Assembly (NCBI GenBank): GCA_963839365.1
Contig: CAWIUT010000010.1
Coordinates: 372,001 to 436,000 of the forward strand
Source of the DNA: DASSKA01 sp963839365
GTDB taxonomy: Bacteria > Actinomycetota > Actinomycetes > Propionibacteriales > Nocardioidaceae
Reading direction: 5' to 3'
DNA length: 64,000 bases
The notes below the pieces were generated by a model, which worked only from the letters and a program-made list of their open reading frames with translations, ran no database searches and had not been told where the DNA came from. Position numbers and translations under genes: made by a program. Below are positions 53,931-61,890 of this stretch, piece by piece; the first letter of the stretch is position 1; each line of letters opens with the position of its first letter.

Positions 53931-54279
53931 CCTGGCGCCAGCGACAACGGCGTCACCGCCGAGCCGGGCCTGCCGGGAAGGCCCCACCCGGCAGTGTTGG
54001 TCGAGGTCTGCGGAGGCTGGGGGTCGCTGCGGACACGGTCGTGCAGCGCCTGGATGAAGTACAGGTTGCCCGCGGAACGCCGTCGGAGCAGTGATCGAGC
54101 CCTGCAGGCACGCCATGACGGCTATCCCGAAGGCGGGCGCGGGGACTCCGGCTGCCGGTGGTAAGCGGTGTTGACGCGTGCCGGGGTGAGCCGTCGACCG
54201 ACCTGCGGGTGACCTTGGTCCTAGGCATCCGGGGACACGGCGGGTGGCGTCCCACGTCTTCCGGCGGCAGCGTGGCGGT
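53931..54279. other. 349-bp intergenic region upstream of the ATPase unit
   Basis: No convincing gene; the frames present are short and lack a ribosome site. It must carry the promoter for the small ORF, ATPase and GH65 genes. The only motif I can point to is a partial DosR-box-like element at 54207-54226. Confidence 0.45.
54207..54226. promoter_or_regulatory. Possible DosR-box-like palindrome
   Basis: The segment GGGTGACCTTGGTCCTAGGC has the core GACC-TT-GGTC arms of the DosR consensus (GGGACT-TTAGTCCC type) but deviates at several positions. It lies 54-73 bp upstream of the small ORF at 54280. In mycobacteria the neighbouring gene types (USP, a CtpF-like ATPase, a GH65-domain protein) are DosR targets. 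It is a weak candidate; no other copy was found near the USP genes. Confidence 0.25.
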
Positions 54280-54462
54280 ATGGACCGCCTCCTCCTCGTG
54301 GCCTTCGTCGGGGTGGTTACCGGCCTGTGGATGCCTCGCCGCGAACCCACCTCGGTCTGGAGGGTGGCCTTGTTGGCGTTGGGCGCCTTGTCCGCCCGCC
54401 TGACGAGACGAGACGTCTGCTCAGCTCCCGGCGGACAATCCGGCCGCGAGCGGGCGAGGTGA
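54280..54462 (+). CDS. Possible 60-residue membrane protein before the ATPase
   Basis: ATG 54280 encodes MDRLLLVAFVGVVTGLWMPR, a hydrophobic N-terminus with a second helix RVALLALGALSARL, then a basic end. Its TGA at 54460-54462 is four bases before the ATPase ATG (54467), so it could be translationally coupled to it. There is no strong ribosome site, and I recognise no family. It may encode a small regulator of the ATPase, or be a chance frame. Confidence 0.35.
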   Translation: MDRLLLVAFVGVVTGLWMPRREPTSVWRVALLALGALSARLTRRDVCSAPGGQSGRERAR

Positions 54463-54466
54463 CGTG

Positions 54467-57202
54467 ATGAGCACGACGCTGTCACCGTCGACGACCGCGC
54501 ACCACGCACTCGCTGCCCACGAGGTGGTGCTGCTGCTGGAGACCGACCGCCATCGCGGGTTGACCGGGAAGGAAGCCGTCGCGCGGCGTTCGCGGTTCGG
54601 AGCGAACAGCTTGCCCCCCGCCGAGGGCGCAGGGGTCCTGGTGCGGATGCTGCGCCAGCTCTACCATCCGCTGGTCTTCGTGCTGCTGGCCGCCGGGGCG
54701 ATCACCGCCGGTCTGGGTGAGTATGTCGATGCTGCGGTGATCTTCGGCGTGGTGGTGATCAACGCGCTCATCGGCTTCGTGCAGGAGTCCAAGGCTGAGG
54801 CCGCGCTGGAAGGTCTGCGGTCGATGGTGCGCACCGACGCAAGGGTGGTCCGCGACGGGCACGGACAGAGCGTGCCGTCCGATGAGCTCGTTCCCGGTGA
54901 CCTGGTGCTGCTGGAAGCCGGTGACAAGGTACCGGCTGACGTGCGGCTGACAGGCCTGGTGGAGCTGCAGGTGAACGAGTCGGCGCTGACCGGGGAGCCC
55001 GTCCCGGTGGTCAAGGACGAGGTGGTACTGCCCGAGGCGATCCCGGTGGCCGACCGGCGCAACATGGCCTACTCGGGCACCTTGGTCACGACCGGCAGCG
55101 GCCGCGGGATCGTGGTGGCCACCGGCGCCGAGACCGAGCTGGGTGAGATCCATCGGCTGGTCGGAGCCGCGCAGACTCTTGCGACTCCACTGACGCAGAA
55201 GCTCGCCGCGTTCAGCAATATCCTCACCGTGGGCATTCTTGCCCTGGCTGCTGTCACCTTCGGGGCCGGGCTGCTGCGCGGGCAGGACGCGTTGGACACG
55301 TTCACCGCTGCGATCGCGCTCGCGGTCGGTGCCATCCCCGAGGGGCTGCCGGCCGCGGTCACCATCACCCTCGCCATCGGGGTGGCCAGGATGGCAAGGC
55401 GGCGTGCGGTCATCCGCCGCCTTCCGGCCGTGGAGACGCTGGGCAGTACGACGGTCATCTGCTCGGACAAGACCGGCACGCTCACCGAGAACCAGATGAC
55501 CGTGCGGACTGTGTGGACTCCCGGCGGCCTGTTCGAGGTCACCGGTTCCGGCTATGCCCCCGATGGCACTTTGCTCGACCACCACGGCGCCCCGCCGAAC
55601 CTCGACTCGCAGCCCGCGTTGCGCTGGTCGCTGCTGACCGGTGTGGCCTGCAGTGACGCCGTGCTCACCGAGCACGACGGGCGGTGGAGCGTGGTCGGCG
55701 ACCCCACCGAAGGTGCACTCCTGGCTGTCGCCGCCAAGGCCGGGCTGGGCGCCGACCAGGTTGCACGGCTGCTGCCACGCCTGGCGACGGTCCCGTTCAG
55801 CTCCGAGCGGCAGTACATGGCCACCCTGAACCGCGACACCGGCGAAGAACCGGACCGGTGCGTCGTACTGGTCAAGGGTGCCGTCGAGCGGGTGCTCGAC
55901 CTGTGCGACGCTGAGATGGAGCCCGACGGCCGTCTCCGACCCCTGGACCGCGGTGCCGTCGTGGGTGCGGCAGACGACCTGGCCAGCCAGGGACTGCGGG
56001 TGCTGGCCACCGCGATGCGGCCGGCAGTCAGTTCCGACGACCTCGAGCCGGAGCGGTTCGGCGGGGACACGCTCACCGGTGGTCTGGTGCTCACCGGGCT
56101 GCTGGCCATGCTCGATCCGCCCCGAGCCGCCGCCACTGCCGCCGTGGCCGCCTGCCACAGCGCCGGAATCGCGGTGAAGATGATCACCGGTGACCACGCC
56201 GCGACCGCGACCGCCATCGCCGCTCGGATCGGTCTGCTCGACGGAAACCAACCTCGCCCGGGTGTTGTGTTGACCGGGACCGACCTCGCCGCGCTGCCCA
56301 CGGGCGAGTTCGGCGAGGCGGTGGACCGCGCGAGCGTGTTCGCCAGGGTGTCGCCGGAGCAGAAGCTGCGGCTGGTCGAGGCGCTGCAGGCACGCGGGCA
56401 CGTGGTCGCGATGACCGGAGACGGAGTCAACGATGCCCCCGCCCTTCGGCAGGCCGGAATCGGCGTGGCCATGGGCGAGACCGGCACCGAGGTGGCCAAG
56501 GACGCCGCCGACATGGTGCTCACCGACGACGACTTCGCCACCATCGAGGCCGCCGTCCAGGAGGGCCGCGGCGTGTTCGACAACCTGACCAAGTTCATCA
56601 CCTGGACCCTTCCCACGAACATCGGCGAGGGCATGGTCATCCTCGTCGCGATCATGCTCGGGGCCGCGTTGCCGATCCTTCCCACCCAGATCCTCTGGAT
56701 CAACATGACCACCGCAGTCGCGCTCGGCCTGATGCTGGCGTTCGAGGCGAAGGAGACCGGGATCATGACCCGGCCGCCCCGAGAGCCGGGACAGCCGTTG
56801 CTGACCCGCACGCTGGTGCTGCGGGTCCTGCTGGTGTCCGCGCTGCTGGTCGCCGGATCGTGGTGGCTGTTCGAGTGGGAGCAGGCGAGCGGCGCGAGTC
56901 TGGCCGAAGCGCGCACCGCCGCACTGAATCTGTTCGTTGTGGTGGAGGCATTCTACCTGTTCAGCTGCCGGTCCCTTTCCCGGTCGGCGTTGCGGGTCGG
57001 CGTCTTCTCCAACCGGTGGATCATCGTCGGTGTCACCGCACAGGCGATCGGCCAGATCGCCATCACCTACCTGCCCGCCATGAACGCGCTCTTCGGCACC
57101 GCCCCCATCGGTGCGGCAGTGTGGCTGCGGATCCTGGCCATCGCCGCGGGCGCCAGCCTTGTGGTGGCCGTGGACAAGCGGCTGCGCCGAGGACACCCGT
57201 GA
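54467..57202 (+). CDS. P2-type cation-transporting ATPase (CtpF/Ca2+-ATPase-like)
   Basis: A 911-residue P-type ATPase. The catalytic Asp334 lies in CSDKTGTLTENQM, NESALTGEPVPV is the dephosphorylation loop, IPEGLPAAVTITLAIG is the ion-binding M4 segment, KVPADV and MITGDHAATATAIA the nucleotide domain, and TGDGVNDAPALRQAGIGVAMG the hinge. Ten membrane helices are expected. PEGLP and the length place it in the P2A/P2 group, like mycobacterial CtpF. It would export Ca2+ or a similar cation. ATG 54467 with GAGGTG upstream (GTG 54464 is an alternative). Its end overlaps the GH65 GTG by 4 bp, so the two are cotranslated. Confidence 0.93.
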   Translation: MSTTLSPSTTAHHALAAHEVVLLLETDRHRGLTGKEAVARRSRFGANSLPPAEGAGVLVRMLRQLYHPLVFVLLAAGAITAGLGEYVDAAVIFGVVVINALIGFVQESKAEAALEGLRSMVRTDARVVRDGHGQSVPSDELVPGDLVLLEAGDKVPADVRLTGLVELQVNESALTGEPVPVVKDEVVLPEAIPVADRRNMAYSGTLVTTGSGRGIVVATGAETELGEIHRLVGAAQTLATPLTQKLAAFSNILTVGILALAAVTFGAGLLRGQDALDTFTAAIALAVGAIPEGLPAAVTITLAIGVARMARRRAVIRRLPAVETLGSTTVICSDKTGTLTENQMTVRTVWTPGGLFEVTGSGYAPDGTLLDHHGAPPNLDSQPALRWSLLTGVACSDAVLTEHDGRWSVVGDPTEGALLAVAAKAGLGADQVARLLPRLATVPFSSERQYMATLNRDTGEEPDRCVVLVKGAVERVLDLCDAEMEPDGRLRPLDRGAVVGAADDLASQGLRVLATAMRPAVSSDDLEPERFGGDTLTGGLVLTGLLAMLDPPRAAATAAVAACHSAGIAVKMITGDHAATATAIAARIGLLDGNQPRPGVVLTGTDLAALPTGEFGEAVDRASVFARVSPEQKLRLVEALQARGHVVAMTGDGVNDAPALRQAGIGVAMGETGTEVAKDAADMVLTDDDFATIEAAVQEGRGVFDNLTKFITWTLPTNIGEGMVILVAIMLGAALPILPTQILWINMTTAVALGLMLAFEAKETGIMTRPPREPGQPLLTRTLVLRVLLVSALLVAGSWWLFEWEQASGASLAEARTAALNLFVVVEAFYLFSCRSLSRSALRVGVFSNRWIIVGVTAQAIGQIAITYLPAMNALFGTAPIGAAVWLRILAIAAGASLVVAVDKRLRRGHP

Positions 57203-59697
57203 CGACCTCGAGTACCTGTCCGCTGTGTGCGCTGCCGGTCAGTGAGTGGATGCTCACCTACACCGGCACCGATCCTTCCGGCGAAGGCACCAGGGAGGCG
57301 CTGCTGACCCTGGGCAACGGCTATTGGGCCACCAGGGGTGCGATGCCGGAGGCCACCGCGGGGGGTAGCCACTACCCCGCTACCTACGTGGCTGGCGTCT
57401 TCAACCGGCTGGGCTCGCGGGTGAACGGCCGGACGCGTTGCGACGAGAGCCTGGTGAATCTGCCGAACTGGCTGCCCCTCACAGTGCGCGCGGACCACAA
57501 CGGAGCCTGGCTCGCGCAAGACATGTGGAAGGTCGTGCACCACCATGTGGCCCTGGACATGCGCCAAGGGTTGCTTCTGCGCGAACTGCTGGTGGACGAT
57601 CCACAGCAGCGGCGCATCCAGATCCGGCAGGAGCGGCTGGTCTCGATGGACCGCCCGCACCTGGCGTTGCTGCGCACGATCGTCACACCAAGAGACTGGT
57701 CCGGCACGCTGCAGCTCCGCAGCGCGCTGGACGGGGGTGTCTGCAATGACAACGTGGCCGAGTTCGCTGCTCTGGCCAAACGGCACCTCACCGAGCCGGC
57801 GGGCGGCCACCGCGGCGACACCTGTTGGCTGGTCACCGAGACCGTCCAGTCGCGAGTGCGCATCGCGCTGGCCGCTCGCACCACGACGACCCGTGACGGC
57901 GCACAGCGCCGCGAGCTATCGGTATCCGGGGGCGTGGGCCAGGAGTGGACCCTGCCGGTTGAGTCCGGCGTGCCGGTGACCGTGGACAAGACGGTCGCGA
58001 TCTTCACCTCCCGCGACAACGCCATCTCTGAGCCGTTGGATGCAGCGGTCGGTGAGCTGGCCCACGCTCCCGGATTCCCGGCGGCGCGTGCGGCACATGT
58101 CCTGGCGTGGGAGCACCTGTGGCAGCGACTACACGTCTCGGTCGACCTGGACTCTCACGCCGCGGACGTGATCGGCGCGAGGCGTGCGATCAACGTGCAC
58201 CTGTTCCACGTCGCCCAGTCCCTGTCACGGCACACCGCCGACCTCGATGCTGGCGTCCCGGCGCGTGGCCTGCACGGTGAGGGCTACCGCGGACACGTCT
58301 TCTGGGACGAGTTGTTCGTGTTCCCCCTGCTGAACCTGCGGATCCCGGAACTGACCCGCGCGCTGCTGCTGTACCGCTACCGCCGGCTGCCTCAGGCCAG
58401 GCGCCTCGCCCAGTCAATAGGTGCAGGAGGCGCGCTGTTTCCGTGGCAGAGCGGCAGCGACGGTCGTGAGGAGACACCCGAGTGGTTCTACAACCCGCGC
58501 TCACAGCGGTGGATGGCCGACCACTCGCGCCGGCAGTACCACGTCAACCTGGCGGTGGCCTACGACATCTGGCAGTACTACCAGGTCACCGGAGACGTGG
58601 ACTTCTTGGCCTCCTACGGCGCTGAGCTGCTGGTGGAGATCGCCCGGTTCTGGGCTGCGATCGCCGAACATGACCCGGTCACCGACCGCTACCACCTGCG
58701 CGGAGTGATGGGGCCAGACGAGTTCCACGACGGCTACCCCGATCGACCCGGTGCCGGCGTGGACGACAACGCCTACGTCGCAGTGCTGACCTCCTGGGCG
58801 CTGGCCAGGGTCCTCGACGCCCATGAATTGCTGGGCGGGCACCACACCGAGGACCTGTGGCAGCGCCTCGGCGTCACCGACACCGAGCTGCGCCATTGGG
58901 ACCACCTCAGCCGCAGACTATTCGTGTCGTTCCTTCCCGATGGGCTGATCGCTCAGTTCGACGGCTTCGGCGACCTCGAAGAGCTGGACTGGCAGACCTA
59001 CCGTGCCAGCTACGGCGACATCGGCCGCCTCGACCTCATTCTGGAAGCGGAGAACGACACCACCAACCGCTACCAGGTGTCCAAGCAGGCCGACGTGCTC
59101 ATGCTGTTCTACCTGCTCAGCGCGGAAGAGCTCACCGCTGTCTTCCAGCGTCTGGGCTACGACTTCGACCCTGCTACCATCCCGGCCAACGTCACCCACT
59201 ACCTGGCCCGTACCACCCACGGCTCGACACTCAGCCGCGTCGTCCACGCCTGGGTGCTGTCCCGCGCAGACCGCCCCGCATCGTGGCGTCTGCTACGCCA
59301 AGCACTCGACGCCGACCTGGCCGATACTCCCGGCGGCAGCACCCGCACGGGCATCCACCTCGGCGCGATGGCAGCAACGGGCGACATCCTGCAACGCTGC
59401 TACACCGGCCTGGAAACACGAGGTCAGACCCTGCGCCTGCACCCCAGACTTCCCGACGCACTCGCCCGGCTTGCCTTCGACCTCCGCTACCGAGGCCACT
59501 GGCTCCGATTCACTCTGACCCACGATCTGCTCGACGTCGAGGCCCGGGCCAGCACCGCCCCACCGATCACGATCGTCGTCGACGGCCAACCCCGCACCCT
59601 GCATGGCGGCGCCCGTCTGAAGGTCCGGCTCGCCAACCTTCCGGTCGGCAACTCCACGGGTTCGTGGCGGACAGGCTCTGAGCGGACGAGGCTGTGA
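57199..59697 (+). CDS. GH65-family glycoside hydrolase/phosphorylase
   Basis: An 832-residue GH65 protein: N-terminal domain ALLTLGNGYWATRGAMPEA, a linker, the (alpha/alpha)6 catalytic domain HGEGYRGHVFWDELFVFPLL, ETPEWFYNPRSQRWMADHSRRQYHVNLAVAYDIW, and RGVMGPDEFHDGYPDRPG with the catalytic acid Glu508, plus the C-terminal domain. It most probably acts on an alpha-linked disaccharide (trehalose, kojibiose or maltose) by hydrolysis or phosphorolysis. The expected phosphate-binding His/Ser region is not clear enough to decide. GTG 57199 overlaps the ATPase stop (GTGA). In M. tuberculosis a GH65 domain is fused to OtsB1 in the dormancy regulon; no phosphatase is fused here. Confidence 0.9.
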   Translation: MTTSSTCPLCALPVSEWMLTYTGTDPSGEGTREALLTLGNGYWATRGAMPEATAGGSHYPATYVAGVFNRLGSRVNGRTRCDESLVNLPNWLPLTVRADHNGAWLAQDMWKVVHHHVALDMRQGLLLRELLVDDPQQRRIQIRQERLVSMDRPHLALLRTIVTPRDWSGTLQLRSALDGGVCNDNVAEFAALAKRHLTEPAGGHRGDTCWLVTETVQSRVRIALAARTTTTRDGAQRRELSVSGGVGQEWTLPVESGVPVTVDKTVAIFTSRDNAISEPLDAAVGELAHAPGFPAARAAHVLAWEHLWQRLHVSVDLDSHAADVIGARRAINVHLFHVAQSLSRHTADLDAGVPARGLHGEGYRGHVFWDELFVFPLLNLRIPELTRALLLYRYRRLPQARRLAQSIGAGGALFPWQSGSDGREETPEWFYNPRSQRWMADHSRRQYHVNLAVAYDIWQYYQVTGDVDFLASYGAELLVEIARFWAAIAEHDPVTDRYHLRGVMGPDEFHDGYPDRPGAGVDDNAYVAVLTSWALARVLDAHELLGGHHTEDLWQRLGVTDTELRHWDHLSRRLFVSFLPDGLIAQFDGFGDLEELDWQTYRASYGDIGRLDLILEAENDTTNRYQVSKQADVLMLFYLLSAEELTAVFQRLGYDFDPATIPANVTHYLARTTHGSTLSRVVHAWVLSRADRPASWRLLRQALDADLADTPGGSTRTGIHLGAMAATGDILQRCYTGLETRGQTLRLHPRLPDALARLAFDLRYRGHWLRFTLTHDLLDVEARASTAPPITIVVDGQPRTLHGGARLKVRLANLPVGNSTGSWRTGSERTRL

Positions 59698-59757
59698 CGT
59701 CAACCGCCGCCTGAACGTCGTTCGCATGGACCCCGGCCGTCGAGCCGACGAAGCTCG

Positions 59758-59934
59758 TCAATGTGTGATTGTGCTCTCAACCGTGGCTGGGCGCACGGAC
59801 CGCACCAGTTCCCGGGCTACCTGCAGCCCCTCGGCAGAGGGCCGAGGTAGCGCCTCGGGCAGCTGATCCTGGTGGTGCTTGCCGTGCTGCTGCTCATTCT
59901 GCGGCGCCTTGGCCGCCTTCACCGATGCAGACAT
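59758..59934 (-). CDS. Small hydrophilic ORF, 58 residues
   Basis: ATG 59934 encodes MSASVKAAKAPQNEQQHGKH, then PRPSAEGLQVARELVRSVRP and a Thr-rich end. The GGAGA ribosome site is twelve bases upstream, a little far. GC at third positions is moderate. It has no membrane helix and no family I recognise. It converges on the GH65 gene (stop 59697) with about 60 bp between. It could be a small regulator or not a gene at all. Confidence 0.35.
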   Translation of the reverse strand: MSASVKAAKAPQNEQQHGKHHQDQLPEALPRPSAEGLQVARELVRSVRPATVESTITH

Positions 59935-60069
59935 GTTCGGCAGTGTCTCCGCGAAGACGGGTCCGCCCACGAATCTGCTTCCCTGGCTGACCCCCGTAGG
60001 TCAGCATCTTGGCGTTGATTTCGCTATGGCCGGGATCTTCGGCCAGTCGAACAGCCGCGCGTGAGGGGC

Positions 60070-60615
60070 TTATCGCTGCCGGAAGGGGGTGATGGTGAGC
60101 AGCTGTACCGCTGGGTTGCGGCAGCCGAGAGTGTGCTGGGCCAGGATGATGGCGGTGGTCTGGTTCGGTGGGTAGACGCGCAGGCCGTCGGTGGGATGTG
60201 GTCGGCAGCGGCCGGTGGGGAAGTTACCGGCGTCGGCCTCGCGCAGGGTGGCGACCGCGTTGCCGCCGGGCGGCAGCAGCAGGGCATGGGCATGGTTGAG
60301 GTCGATCCACACCGCGGGCACACCGATCTGGGTGTGCTGGGGTGTGCCGAGGTAGGAGACGCCGGCGAACCCGCCGGTGCGGCAGGTCACCGGTGAGTTG
60401 TTGTGGAGCAGCAGCCGTGCGTAGAGGCTGCCGGCTGCGCCGCCCCCGTTGGTGTGCAGTGTGACGGTCAGGTCGGGGCTTCTGCAGGGCCGCGGGTCGG
60501 GTGGTGGCGAGGCCGCGGCGGCGGTGGGCAGGCCGAGCGCCGTGCCCGCAAGCCCCAAGGCCAGTGCCATGGTGGTGAGCCGAGCCAACCGAGAGGGGAG
60601 ACCGTTCGCAGACAT
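60070..60615 (-). CDS. DUF4232 exported protein
   Basis: A 181-residue protein. Signal peptide SRLARLTTMALALGLAGTAL with Ala-x-Ala site around residue 35, then the DUF4232 domain: CRSPDLTVTLHTNGGGAAGSLYARLLLHNNSPVTCRTGGFAGVSYLG, VWIDLNHAHALLLPPGGNAVATLREADAGNFP and the CRPHPTDGLRVYPPNQTTAI segment with paired cysteines. DUF4232 proteins are secreted beta-rich actinobacterial proteins, often lipoproteins; function unknown. No lipobox is present here, so it is probably secreted. ATG 60615 has AGGAGGG upstream. Divergent from ppgK. Confidence 0.85.
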   Translation of the reverse strand: MSANGLPSRLARLTTMALALGLAGTALGLPTAAAASPPPDPRPCRSPDLTVTLHTNGGGAAGSLYARLLLHNNSPVTCRTGGFAGVSYLGTPQHTQIGVPAVWIDLNHAHALLLPPGGNAVATLREADAGNFPTGRCRPHPTDGLRVYPPNQTTAIILAQHTLGCRNPAVQLLTITPFRQR

Positions 60616-60822
60616 GGGTCCCTCCTTGAAGGGGTACGCGCCGCCGCCGTGGCGGACGCGACTACCCGTTACACGCGCAGAGGGCTTTCCTGGTTGCCTG
60701 CCGGGAAGCGCCGATGCTGCCCGGACGCGGCGGTCGCCGAGGTCAGGGTCAGGTGTGTTCGCCGACCCCCGGGGCAACCGTCCTGCCTGTGCAAGACGGC
60801 TTCGGACCGGTAGAACAATGAC

Positions 60823-61623
60823 GTGGACGGAACTCACACGCTCGCCTTCGGCATCGACTTCGGCGGCAGCGGGATCAAGGGGGCCCCTGTCGACCTCGGC
60901 AGTGGCCGCTTCGCCGCTGATCGGGTCCGCATCGCCACACCAGACGACGCGACACCCGACAACGTCGCAGCGGTGGTCGCCCAGGTCGTCGAGCGGGCGA
61001 GCCTCGCGCCTGACAGTCCGGTCGGGATCACGGTGCCCGGCATCGTGAAGCACGGCGTCGTACGCACCGCCGCCAACATCGACCCGTCCTGGGTGGGAAC
61101 CGACGCGCAATCCCTTTTCTCAGGGCGGCTCGGTCGGCCGGTCACCGTGGTCAACGACGCCGACGCCGCGGGTTTCGCCGAGGCGAGGTACGGCGCCGCG
61201 AAGGGTGTGCCCGGTCTGGTCATCGTGACCACCCTCGGCACCGGGATCGGATCGGCACTCGTGTTCGAGGGCACCCTGGTGCCCGACTCCGAGCTGGGCC
61301 ACCTCGAGGTGGATGGCCACGACGCGGAGCACCACGCGGCGAACAGCGCCCGGGAGAGGGAGGGCCTGTCCTGGAAGGACTGGGCCAAGGCCCTGACCCG
61401 GTACTACCGGGCCGTGGAGACGGTGCTGGCCCCCGATCTGTTCGTGGTGGGCGGGGGAGTCAGCAAGAACGCCGAGAAGTTCCTGCCGTTCATCGACATC
61501 GAGACGCCTATCGTGCCGGCAACTCTCGAGAACAGTGCCGGGATCGTGGGCGCGGCACTTCTCTCCTACGAGTCGGGGCGGACGCCTGCACGTCGGAGGG
61601 CCGGCGAGGCCGACCAGGAGTGA
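60823..61623 (+). CDS. ppgK: Polyphosphate glucokinase
   Basis: A 266-residue ROK-family kinase that phosphorylates glucose with polyphosphate or ATP. FGIDFGGSGIKGAPVDL is the phosphate-binding loop, TVPGIVKHGVVRTAANIDPSW and VTVVNDADAAGFAEARYGAAKG bind glucose and hold the catalytic Asp, VIVTTLGTGIGSALVFEG is the second glycine loop and LGHLEVDGHDAEHHAA the conserved His/Glu cluster. LSWKDWAKALTRYYRAVETVL is typical of PpgK. GTG 60823. Together with glgC, glgM and the GH65 protein it indicates glucan or trehalose turnover. A candidate terminator lies at 61661-61682. Confidence 0.93.
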   Translation: MDGTHTLAFGIDFGGSGIKGAPVDLGSGRFAADRVRIATPDDATPDNVAAVVAQVVERASLAPDSPVGITVPGIVKHGVVRTAANIDPSWVGTDAQSLFSGRLGRPVTVVNDADAAGFAEARYGAAKGVPGLVIVTTLGTGIGSALVFEGTLVPDSELGHLEVDGHDAEHHAANSAREREGLSWKDWAKALTRYYRAVETVLAPDLFVVGGGVSKNAEKFLPFIDIETPIVPATLENSAGIVGAALLSYESGRTPARRRAGEADQE

Positions 61624-61660
61624 GCCGAGGTCATCAGCGACGTGTGGACCGGCCCAGAAT

Positions 61661-61682
61661 GGGTCCGCGCAGCTACGGACCC
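61661..61682 (+). terminator. Hairpin downstream of ppgK
   Basis: GGGTCCG (61661-61667) and CGGACCC (61676-61682) form a perfect 7-bp stem with an 8-base loop, 37 bp after the ppgK stop. No uridine tract follows. It is the best terminator candidate for ppgK. Confidence 0.5.
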
Positions 61683-61828
61683 GTCACCTGGCACGGGCGG
61701 GGAACCACCGGCTCCAGCGCGCTGCGCTGGCGGACCGACGGGACAGCGGCATCGGCTGCAGCCTGCTCGGGGTCGTCGTGACCAGCGGCCCCGCCGCGCG
61801 GCCGGATGCATCGGCCGACAGGCGGTGA

Positions 61829-61842
61829 AAGGGCGCGCCCTT
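61829..61842. repeat. 14-bp palindrome in the convergent gap
   Basis: AAGGGCGCGCCCTT is a perfect palindrome between ppgK and the OYE reductase, both of which end toward it. It may serve as a symmetric termination or protein-binding element. Confidence 0.4.
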
Positions 61843-61848
61843 CGCACC

Positions 61849-61873
61849 GGACGAGGGGTCGCCCGACTCGTCC
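61849..61873 (-). terminator. Hairpin downstream of the OYE reductase
   Basis: GGACGAG (61849-61855) pairs with CTCGTCC (61867-61873) around an 11-base loop, 18 bp after the reductase stop on the minus strand. With the palindrome next to it, the convergent gap holds three dyad elements in about 215 bp. Confidence 0.5.
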
Positions 61874-61890
61874 GCAACAGATACTTGCGG

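Noticed and set aside
54482..57196. 904-codon minus-strand frame opposite the P-type ATPase
   Set aside because: Shadow frame; low-complexity, no ribosome site and the opposite strand has every ATPase motif.
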